A stretch of 64,000 bases of DNA from Solirubrobacter soli DSM 22325 (lineage in GTDB: Bacteria; Actinomycetota; Thermoleophilia; Solirubrobacterales; Solirubrobacteraceae). The stretch spans positions 248,001-312,000 of the forward strand of contig NZ_KE384071.1 in the NCBI RefSeq assembly GCF_000423665.1, in the 5' to 3' direction. The number at the start of each line of letters is the position of its first letter. The first letter of the stretch is position 1. Below are positions 16,654 through 23,800 of the stretch, one piece after another. The translations under genes and the position numbers were made by a program. The notes beneath the pieces were generated by a model, which saw only the letters and a program-made list of their open reading frames with translations, searched no databases and was not told the origin of the DNA.

Positions 16654-18827
16654 ACCGGCGAGGCTACCGGAGCCTCCTCGTGCTTCTCGCTGCCGGAGGA
16701 CTCGAAGTCCATGTCCGGCAGGATGCGGTCCAGCCACTTCGGCAGGTACCAGTTCCAGTCGCCCATCAGCTCCATCGTCGTCGGGACGAGGATCAGGCGC
16801 ACGATCGTGGCGTCGAGGGCGATCGCGACCGCGAGGCCGACGCCGATCTCCTTGATCTGGGGGACGCCGGTGCCGGCGAAGATCGCGAAGACGGCGACCA
16901 TGATGACCGCGGCGCTGGAGATCGTCTTGGCGCTCGCCTCGAGCCCCTGCGCCACGGCCTTGCGGTTGTCGCCGGTGGCCTGGTAGCGCTCCTTGATCCG
17001 GCTGAGCATGAAGACCTCGTAGTCCATCGAGAGGCCGAACACGATCGCCAGCAACAGCGCGGGCGTGATCGCCTGGACGTAGCCGAGGTGGTCGAAGCCG
17101 GTCCAGTCGAACCAGCCCCACTGGAAGACCACGACGAGCACGCCGTACGCGGCGGCGACCGAGAGGACGTTCATCAGCACGGCCTTGATCGGCAGCACGA
17201 CCGAGCGCAGGACCAGCAGCAGCACGATGAACGAGAGGACCATCACGAAGACGGCGACCTTCCACAGCGAGCCGTTGACGAGCGAGGCGAAGTCCTGGTT
17301 CTGCGCCGCGGCGCCGCCCACCGCGCTCGTGGCGCCGGCGGGGAGCGGGATCTGGTCGCGCAGGCGGTCGACCAGCGCGTAGGTCGCCTTGCTCTCCGGC
17401 GCCTGGGCGGGCGTGATCACGAACAGCGTCCGGCGGCCGTCCGCGGAGGACACGGGCGCCGCGACCGCGGCGACGTCGGGCTGTGCCTTCAACGACGCCA
17501 GGATCTGGGCCTGCTCGGCCGCGCTGGCGCCGGTGACGACGTACTGGACCGGGCCCATCGCGCCGGGGCTGGTGGCCTGCGCGGCGAGGTCGTAGCCGAC
17601 GCGCGTCTCGAAGTCCTTCGGGAACTGGGCGATCGCGGCGTTGTCGAGCTTGAGCTTGAGCGCGGGCGAGGCGATCAGCAGCATCAGCAAGGTCGCGCCG
17701 ATCGCGAACGGCAGCGGGCGCTTCATCAGCGTCGCCGTCCAGCGCTCCCAGAAGCCGGGGCCGGTCTTGGCCACCTTCTTGCGCTTCAGGCGGCCGACGA
17801 TCTTGCCCGGCTCGCTCACCCGCCGGCCGAGCACGGCGATCAGCGCGGGCAGCAGCGTCACGGCGGCGAGGACGGCGATCGCGACGACGACGATCGCGCC
17901 GACGGCCATCGAGCGCACGACGGTCGCGTCGATCAGGAACAGCCCGGAGAGCGCGACGATCACCGTCACGCCGGAGAAGACGACGGCCATGCCGCTGGTG
18001 CGCATCGCGGCCTCGCGCGCCTCGTCATGGCTCAGACCCGCGTGCAGCTCCTCGCGATAGCGGGCGAGGATGAACAGCGAATAGTCCACCGCCACGCCGA
18101 TGCCGAGCATCGAGGCCATGTTGGTGACGAAGATCGACATCTCCGCGTTGAGCGAGAGGAAGTAGACGACGGCGCCGGTGAGCATCACCGAGACGACGCC
18201 GAGCGCGAGCGGCAGCGCGGCGGCGGCCAGCGAGCCGAAGACCAGCAGGAGCACGATCAGCACGATCGGCAGGCCGATGAACTCGGCCTGCTCGAGGTCC
18301 TGCTTGGAGAGCTCCTGCATGCCCGCCCACAGCGCGCCCTGGCCGACGAGGTGCAGGGGCGCGGCGGCGTCCGCCTGGTCGTCGATGCCGAGGTTGAGCC
18401 GCATCTGCGCGGCCTCGTCGACCGCCTCGTCGCGCGAGGCCGTGACGTCGAGCGGGATGACCACGATCTGCTTGTCCCCGGCCGCCTTCGCCGCGGCAAG
18501 CGCCTGCGGGTCGAGCGCCACGCCTGAGACGTCTTTGAAGCCGTCCTTCTGGATCTTGGCGATCGCGGCGTCCACCGCGCCGGGCTTCTGCGCCCGGTTG
18601 TCGATGACGATCGCCAGCGTCTCGGCCTGCGCCCCCGGGATCTCCTTGAGCGCCTGCGCCACTTCATGGGAGCCCGAGCCCTTGTTGTCGAACCCACCTC
18701 CGGTCAGGTTCTTGGTCTGCTGAGAGGCGAACGGCAGCGCGACGACCAACAGGCCGACCCACACACCCAAGACGAGACGGCGGCGGCGCGCGATGAAGCG
18801 CTCGAGCCGGTCCATGGCAGCTTGCAT
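16650..18827 (-). CDS. MMPL/RND-family transporter (MMPL 2)
   Basis: A 725-residue exporter paralogous to MMPL 1; both begin MQ-AM-RL followed by a basic stretch and the first helix (VLGVWVGLLVVALPFASQQ). Both DY motifs are present: VAVDYSLFILARYREEL and LSMDYEVFMLSRIKERY. The start at 18827 is chosen because it matches MMPL 1, avoids overlapping the divergent hydrolase start at 18878, and lies 6 bases from a TACAAC -10-like element. It heads the minus-strand operon MMPL 2, thiolase, flavoprotein, SDR, MMPL 1, SnoaL-like. The cargo is probably a lipid, based on the family and neighbours. Confidence 0.92.
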   Translation of the reverse strand: MQAAMDRLERFIARRRRLVLGVWVGLLVVALPFASQQTKNLTGGGFDNKGSGSHEVAQALKEIPGAQAETLAIVIDNRAQKPGAVDAAIAKIQKDGFKDVSGVALDPQALAAAKAAGDKQIVVIPLDVTASRDEAVDEAAQMRLNLGIDDQADAAAPLHLVGQGALWAGMQELSKQDLEQAEFIGLPIVLIVLLLVFGSLAAAALPLALGVVSVMLTGAVVYFLSLNAEMSIFVTNMASMLGIGVAVDYSLFILARYREELHAGLSHDEAREAAMRTSGMAVVFSGVTVIVALSGLFLIDATVVRSMAVGAIVVVAIAVLAAVTLLPALIAVLGRRVSEPGKIVGRLKRKKVAKTGPGFWERWTATLMKRPLPFAIGATLLMLLIASPALKLKLDNAAIAQFPKDFETRVGYDLAAQATSPGAMGPVQYVVTGASAAEQAQILASLKAQPDVAAVAAPVSSADGRRTLFVITPAQAPESKATYALVDRLRDQIPLPAGATSAVGGAAAQNQDFASLVNGSLWKVAVFVMVLSFIVLLLVLRSVVLPIKAVLMNVLSVAAAYGVLVVVFQWGWFDWTGFDHLGYVQAITPALLLAIVFGLSMDYEVFMLSRIKERYQATGDNRKAVAQGLEASAKTISSAAVIMVAVFAIFAGTGVPQIKEIGVGLAVAIALDATIVRLILVPTTMELMGDWNWYLPKWLDRILPDMDFESSGSEKHEEAPVASPV

Positions 18828-18833
18828 GTGCGT

Positions 18834-18839
18834 GTTGTA
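18834..18839 (-). promoter_or_regulatory. -10 element (TACAAC) of the MMPL 2 operon
   Basis: On the minus strand TACAAC ends 6 bases before the ATG at 18827. The 50-base gap 18828-18877 must also drive the divergent plus-strand operon at 18878, so the two halves of the locus could share regulation. Confidence 0.35.
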
Positions 18840-18877
18840 CCTCGCACCTGACCCTTCGGGCTTGCAATTCTCGACGA

Positions 18878-19924
18878 ATGGCCGGTAGAACACGGTTTCT
18901 GACTGCGCTCACCCTTCCCCCGGCCGAGGTTCACTCGGTCCCGACGTCGGACGGCACCGCGGTCCGGCTCACCCGCTACAGGTTCGGCACCAAGGGCCCG
19001 CTGATCCTTGCCCCCGGTTACGGCAACGCCGCGCGCGCCTTCGCGATCGACACCGTCCCCAAGAACTGGGTCCAGTACCTCGGCGAGCACGGCTACGACG
19101 TGTGGCTGCTCGACTACCGCGCGAGCCCGGACCTGCCGTCGAGCTTCACGCAGTTCACGGTCGACGACATCGCGATGCGCGACTGGCCCGCCGCCGTGGA
19201 CATGGTGCGCAGCCAGACCGGCGAGGACCAGATCCAGGCGATGGGCCACTGCGTCGGCGGCCTGAGCCTGTTCATGGCGATCGGCGGCGGCATGGAGGGC
19301 CTGCGCAGCGCGACCTTCAGCTCACTCGCCGGCCACCCGATCCCGACCCCCGGCAACCAGGCGCGCGCGTGGGCGAGGCTGGCGACGATCTTCAAGCTGC
19401 TCGGGATCAAGGGCCTGAACACCGACTACGACCCGAGCCGCTGGGACGGCAAGCTGATCGAGACCGTGATGAAGGTCGCGCCGTTCCGTCACATCTACGA
19501 CAACCCGGTCGCGCGCCGCATCTACTTCATCTACGGCGACGTCTACGACTACGAGAACATCAACCAGCCGACGATGGAGCAGGCCGTCCCCGGCTTCTTC
19601 GGGAACGGCAACATCACGTTCTTCGAGCACATCTCGCTGATGATCCGTGCGAGCGCCGCGCGTGACGCCCAGGGCCGCGACGCCTACCTCGCGAACCTGG
19701 ACCGCTTCAAGTTCCCGATCAACTTCATCACCGGCGAGCACAACAAGATGTTCGTGCCGAAGGGTCTGCAGCGCACGTATGACACGCTTCGGCGCGCGCA
19801 CGGCCCGCAGGACTACACCCACCACGTGATCAAGGATTACGCCCACCTCGACCTGTGGCTGGGCACCAACGCCGAACGCGACGTCTGGCCCACCGCCCTC
19901 GCCGAGCTGGAGAAGCACAACTAG
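18878..19924 (+). CDS. alpha/beta hydrolase with Cys nucleophile (third part of the split GMC system)
   Basis: A 348-residue alpha/beta hydrolase. The oxyanion region is LAPGYGNAARAF, and the nucleophile elbow is GHCVGG with C125 where Ser is usual. The acid is probably E287 in TGEHNKMF and the His is H323 in KDYAHLDLWLG. LTRYRFGTKGPLI near residue 31, GYDVWLLDYRAS and the NITFFEHISLMIRASA region match, in my recollection, the C-terminal part of long fused GMC oxidoreductases. Here it is a separate gene about 14 kb from its presumed partners at 2663 and 4363. It heads a plus-strand operon; the next gene starts immediately after its stop. Confidence 0.85.
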   Translation: MAGRTRFLTALTLPPAEVHSVPTSDGTAVRLTRYRFGTKGPLILAPGYGNAARAFAIDTVPKNWVQYLGEHGYDVWLLDYRASPDLPSSFTQFTVDDIAMRDWPAAVDMVRSQTGEDQIQAMGHCVGGLSLFMAIGGGMEGLRSATFSSLAGHPIPTPGNQARAWARLATIFKLLGIKGLNTDYDPSRWDGKLIETVMKVAPFRHIYDNPVARRIYFIYGDVYDYENINQPTMEQAVPGFFGNGNITFFEHISLMIRASAARDAQGRDAYLANLDRFKFPINFITGEHNKMFVPKGLQRTYDTLRRAHGPQDYTHHVIKDYAHLDLWLGTNAERDVWPTALAELEKHN

Positions 19925-21361
19925 ATGACCCCTGACCACAAGGGCCTGCAGGACCTCTTCAGCTACCCGCTGACCTCCGCCCTGCAGGACCGCCGCACGC
20001 GCCGCGTCCCGCAGGGCGTCTCGCTCGAGCACGGCGCGCAGCCGTACACGAGCCCGAACCAGCCCTCGCCGCTGACGCCGCTGGAGGAGGCGATCCTGAT
20101 CGCCTCGACGAGCGTCACCGGCGCCGTCATGCACGACGGGCCGACGCAGAAGACCGACGGCTCGCCCGAGCTCGGGACGATGTTCCTCGAGGTCGCCGGG
20201 CGGGCGGCGTCGAGCGCGGACAACGCGCAGGCGACGTCGTTCTTCATGATCAACGACGAGGGCGTGTGGCTGATCAAGCGCCCGCGCGGGCGCGAGGCGA
20301 TCGACCTCTTCACGCAGATCCCGCCGCGCTGGGAGGACCGCACGGAGGACGACTGGCTCTCGTTCGCCAACGCGGTCAAGCGCAAGGTCTACGACGGGCG
20401 CTTCGCGTTCCCCGAGAAGCAGTGGCCGTACTTCCTCGGCTGGAACGGCCAGATGTCCAACCAGCCGGGGACGACGCAGTTCCTGCCGGTGGTCGACAAC
20501 ACGCGCCAGTACATCAACGTGCTGCTGATCCTGCTGTCGGAGCCTCACGGCAAGGTGCCGCTGTTCATCGACGACTGGCAGCCGTTCCGGCCCAAGAACG
20601 CGATGGAGTGGGCCGGGTGGGCCGCGTCGAAGATCGGTCTCGTGGACCCGATCCCGTACCAGCCGATCGGCGGCCTCGCGCGCGCCCGCGGCGGCTTCGC
20701 GTCGCCGGACGTCCCCGCCCCGCTGGGCTCGGTGACGACGGTGCGCACCGACTACGAGGCGCACTTCCTCTTCCAGAACCTGATGCTGACCGGCGAGGCC
20801 CTGCGACTCGCCGGCTGGGTCCACGGCGCGCCGATGATCCCGGGCGTCTGGCAGCGCGATCCCGCGAAGGGCATCCTCGGCCTCGGGTTCCGCGAGTACA
20901 GCGCGAAGGACTTCACGAAGTCGCGCTTCAAGCGCTGGCCCCCGGTGCCCGCGTCGCAGCCCGCGTACGTCGGCATCGACGGCGTGCTCGAAGGCCTCTG
21001 CCCGCCGTACGTGACCGACATGGACGCGGCGGTCGACCAGGTGCTCGAGGAGAAGTTCGGGCCCGGCGGCACCTACGAGGACACGAAGGTCTTCGCCCAG
21101 GCCTACAAGGACGAGGCGACCGCGGAGACCTACATCAAGCACGCGGGCCACCCGCCGGCGGAGGCGATCGCCTACACCAAGGAGATCTGCCGCTACCTGG
21201 TGGAGACCTACGGCCGCTTCCCAGCGCACACCGACCCGTTCCACCTGCCCGGCATCTGGGTGCAGTTCTCGCACCCGGAGATCGAGTACTACGAGCAGTA
21301 CGCGTCAGAGCGCCACATCAAGCGCCAGCGCGAAGGGCGAGAGATCTGGGATCGTCAGTAA
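19925..21361 (+). CDS. conserved protein of unknown family, DyP-operon member
   Basis: The 478-residue protein begins directly after the upstream TAG. I do not recognise a characterised family. It is soluble, rich in Trp, Tyr and Pro, and has no signal peptide. Notable blocks are SYPLTSALQDRRTRRVPQG at the N-terminus, SSADNAQATSFFMINDEGVW near residue 98, QYINVLLILLSEPHGKVPLF near residue 197, TDYEAHFLFQNLMLTGEAL near residue 276, and GIDGVLEGLCPPYV followed by TYGRFPAHTDPFHLPG. The dense conserved-looking aromatic and charged motifs suggest an enzyme. It sits between a Cys hydrolase and a DyP peroxidase, so an oxidative reaction on the shared substrate is plausible. Confidence 0.75.
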   Translation: MTPDHKGLQDLFSYPLTSALQDRRTRRVPQGVSLEHGAQPYTSPNQPSPLTPLEEAILIASTSVTGAVMHDGPTQKTDGSPELGTMFLEVAGRAASSADNAQATSFFMINDEGVWLIKRPRGREAIDLFTQIPPRWEDRTEDDWLSFANAVKRKVYDGRFAFPEKQWPYFLGWNGQMSNQPGTTQFLPVVDNTRQYINVLLILLSEPHGKVPLFIDDWQPFRPKNAMEWAGWAASKIGLVDPIPYQPIGGLARARGGFASPDVPAPLGSVTTVRTDYEAHFLFQNLMLTGEALRLAGWVHGAPMIPGVWQRDPAKGILGLGFREYSAKDFTKSRFKRWPPVPASQPAYVGIDGVLEGLCPPYVTDMDAAVDQVLEEKFGPGGTYEDTKVFAQAYKDEATAETYIKHAGHPPAEAIAYTKEICRYLVETYGRFPAHTDPFHLPGIWVQFSHPEIEYYEQYASERHIKRQREGREIWDRQ

Positions 21362-21372
21362 GAGGCGGCAAC

Positions 21373-21903
21373 GTGGCCGGTCGCATGACCGGCCTGACGC
21401 TGTTCACGCCGATCCACAGGCACTACCTGTGGTTCATGCGCATCGGCCTCGTCGTGACGCGCCACCTGCCGTTCATGGCGCGTCACATCCTGCAGTTCAA
21501 CTTCATCAAGTTCGTGCGCTGGACGGTCGTCAAGCGCCTCGACGGCGAGCGCCTGCACTACCCGTACCTGTTCTTCGAGTCCAACTTCGACGGGCCGTGG
21601 CAGCACTACATCGACGCGTTCGCCTACGTGATCCCGCTCGACATCCGCGTCACGTGGGGGCGCGGGCCCGGGTTCCCGGCCCCGCCGCCGGCGGAGCCGC
21701 TGAAGGCGTGGATCGGCCACAACTCGATGGAGGGCGGGACCTACTACTGCGCGCACGCCGACGCCTCCACCCGCGAGGTCAACAATGCGCTCGCGGTGCA
21801 GGAGCGCTTCGAGGCGTTGCGCCGCGACGCCGACCAGCTGTCGCCGGAGGCGTTCAAAGCCGCGTGGGAAGCGTTCCTGACCGATGCCCAGGCGCATCTC
21901 TGA
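21373..21903 (+). CDS. small DyP-associated protein A
   Basis: The 176-residue product is read from GTG 21373 behind AAGAGG; ATG 21385 is a possible alternative. It has a hydrophobic N-terminal stretch (TPIHRHYLWFMRIGLVV) and a core FFESNFDGPWQHYIDAFAYV followed by WGRGPGFPAPPP. The core pattern (F-S-x-DGP-x-YIDA, then a WG-GFP element) recurs in the next gene, so the two are tandem paralogues. A ferredoxin-like or EthD-type small barrel is possible, which is also the fold of DyP half-domains. No catalytic residue can be named. It overlaps the next gene by 20 bases and is co-transcribed with the peroxidase. Confidence 0.72.
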   Translation: MAGRMTGLTLFTPIHRHYLWFMRIGLVVTRHLPFMARHILQFNFIKFVRWTVVKRLDGERLHYPYLFFESNFDGPWQHYIDAFAYVIPLDIRVTWGRGPGFPAPPPAEPLKAWIGHNSMEGGTYYCAHADASTREVNNALAVQERFEALRRDADQLSPEAFKAAWEAFLTDAQAHL

Positions 21904-22438
21904 CCGCGGCAACACGGTCGGGACCGCGTACGCGCTGACGACGTTCGCGCGGGTGCTGCCGGGCCGCGAGGAGGAGCTCGAGGCCTGCCTCGGCGCGTTG
22001 CCGCGTGGCGCCGACTCGCCGTTCGCCCGCATCGACACGCTCCACATCGCCCGCGTGCAGCTGTTCCGCGCGCTCGTGCACCAGGGACCGAAGCAGCGAC
22101 ACACCGATGTGCTGCAGAATGCTCATCTGGTGTTCACATCGACGATCGACGGCCCGCTCGACGCCTACCTGGACGCGCTCTGCGCGAAGGTTCCGGAGTG
22201 CGACGAGTGGTGGGGCCGCTGCGCCGGGTATCCCGGACGCGCCGACGCCGCGGCGTTCCGCGCGTACGTGCGCGGCATCCAGGCGCCCGCGGGGCTCTTC
22301 CGGTCGGCGATGCCGAGCGCGTCGGTGGTCGAGGTGCGCGAGTCGCTGGCGCTGCGCGAGCGGGTGATCGACTTCGCCGTCGCCGCGCAGGGCCTGGACG
22401 CCGCCGAGTTGCAGGCCCGCTTCCGCGCCGAGTTCTAG
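21884..22438 (+). CDS. small DyP-associated protein B (paralogue of A)
   Basis: A 184-residue soluble protein overlapping protein A by 20 bases. Its first half, AYALTTFARVLPGREEELE followed by FARIDTLHIARVQLFRALVH, looks like a dimeric alpha+beta barrel. The second half, VFTSTIDGPLDAYLDALCA then CDEWWGRCAGYPG, aligns by eye with the core of protein A. Its stop is followed at once by the GTG of the DyP peroxidase, so the two should be made in step. It may be a peroxidase partner, a substrate carrier, or a divergent haem-fold protein that has lost haem ligands. Function inferred from context only. Confidence 0.72.
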   Translation: MPRRISDRGNTVGTAYALTTFARVLPGREEELEACLGALPRGADSPFARIDTLHIARVQLFRALVHQGPKQRHTDVLQNAHLVFTSTIDGPLDAYLDALCAKVPECDEWWGRCAGYPGRADAAAFRAYVRGIQAPAGLFRSAMPSASVVEVRESLALRERVIDFAVAAQGLDAAELQARFRAEF

Positions 22439-23800
22439 GTGCTCGGGCGCCCGCCGAACGTCCCACGCCGGGCGGGCCGCCCGGCGCACATCGAGCTGGC
22501 CGACATCCAGGGCAACGTCCTGCGCGGCTACACCATGCCGGCGGCCGCGTACCTGTTCCTGCGCATCGTGGACGTCGGGCGGGCGCGGGCCCTGATGCGA
22601 CGGATGCTGCCGCAGGTGATGACCGCCGCGCCGTGGACGGCGCCGCCGGCGAGCGCGATGAACGTCGCGTTCACCTTCGCCGGCCTGGCGCAGCTCGAGC
22701 TCGGCGACGACGTCCTCGCCTCGTTCCCGGAGGCGTTCCGCGAAGGGATGGCCGCGCGCGCCGACCGGCTGGGCGACCGCGGGCCGAGCGCACCGCCGGA
22801 GTGGGAGTTCCACGGCGCGCACGTGCTCGTCGCGGTCTACGCCGTCGACGTCGAGCACCTGCGAGCGGCGCTGGCGGAGATCCTCGCCGCCGACACCGAC
22901 CACGGGGTCGAGCTCGTCCACCTGCAGCGCGCCGAGGCGCTGGCGGGCGGCAAGGACCACTTCGGCTTCTACGACGGGATCGCGCAACCGGCGATCGCGG
23001 GCACGGGCGTCGAGCCGCGCCCCGGCGACGGGCAGCCCGACGGCGCCGGCGGCTGGCGCGACGTCGCGACGGGCGAGGTCCTGCTGGGCTACGTCGACGA
23101 GGACGGCACGCTGCCCGCGGCGCCGCTCGCGCCCTTCGACCGCAACGGCACGTTCGTCGTCTACCGCAAGTTGCGCATGGACGTCGCCGCGTTCCGCCGG
23201 TACGTCGCCGCCGCGCGCTATCCCGGCGGGCCGGAGCAGCTGGCGGCGAAGATCGTCGGCCGCTGGCCGGACGGGACGCCGCTGACGCTCTCACCGGACG
23301 CGCCCGACGCCGCTGTCTCCAGCGACCCGCGGCGCATCAACGCCTTCTCCTACGCCGACGACGCCGATGGCTTCAAGTGCCCCGTCGGCGCGCACATCCG
23401 GCGCGCCAACCCGCGCGACGCGCGCGGGTTCTTCGACGGGCGGCTCTCCAACCGCCACCGGATCGTCCGCCGCGGCCGCGCCTACGGCGCCCCGCTCGAA
23501 CCCGGCGTCACGGAGGATGACGGCGCCGACCGCGGCCTGGTCTTCGTCTGCTTCCAGGCCGACATCTGGCGCCAGTTCGAGACCATCCAGGGGCTCTGGA
23601 TCGACGACGGCGACCCGTTCGGCCTCGGCCGCGACAAGGACTTCCTGGTCGGCGAGCCGCACGGGACGCAGGGCAAGATGACGATCCAAGGCCGGCCCCC
23701 GTTCTTCCTGAAGCCGCAACCTCGGTTCGTCACCCTGCGCGGCGGCGACTACCTCTTCCAGCCGTCGCTGAGCGCCCTGCGCTTCCTCAGCGGAGCGTGA
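22439..23800 (+). CDS. DyP-type haem peroxidase
   Basis: A 453-residue dye-decolorising-type peroxidase. DIQGNVLRGY near residue 21 is typical of the family start, the diagnostic GXXDG motif is GFYDG at 176-180 with catalytic D179, the proximal haem ligand is H319 in CPVGAHIRRANPR, and RHRIVRRGRAYG supplies the distal Arg. The RGGDYLFQPSLSALRFL ending is typical. There is no Tat or Sec signal, so it acts in the cytosol or inside a compartment; no encapsulin gene is present. Start GTG directly follows the stop of small protein B. Its 3' end overlaps the convergent secreted gene by 14 bases. It closes the plus-strand operon that begins at 18878. Confidence 0.92.
   Translation: MLGRPPNVPRRAGRPAHIELADIQGNVLRGYTMPAAAYLFLRIVDVGRARALMRRMLPQVMTAAPWTAPPASAMNVAFTFAGLAQLELGDDVLASFPEAFREGMAARADRLGDRGPSAPPEWEFHGAHVLVAVYAVDVEHLRAALAEILAADTDHGVELVHLQRAEALAGGKDHFGFYDGIAQPAIAGTGVEPRPGDGQPDGAGGWRDVATGEVLLGYVDEDGTLPAAPLAPFDRNGTFVVYRKLRMDVAAFRRYVAAARYPGGPEQLAAKIVGRWPDGTPLTLSPDAPDAAVSSDPRRINAFSYADDADGFKCPVGAHIRRANPRDARGFFDGRLSNRHRIVRRGRAYGAPLEPGVTEDDGADRGLVFVCFQADIWRQFETIQGLWIDDGDPFGLGRDKDFLVGEPHGTQGKMTIQGRPPFFLKPQPRFVTLRGGDYLFQPSLSALRFLSGA

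Noticed and set aside
18828..18893. N-terminal extension of MMPL 2 to 18893
   Set aside because: It would overlap the divergent hydrolase start and adds a sequence with no counterpart in MMPL 1.
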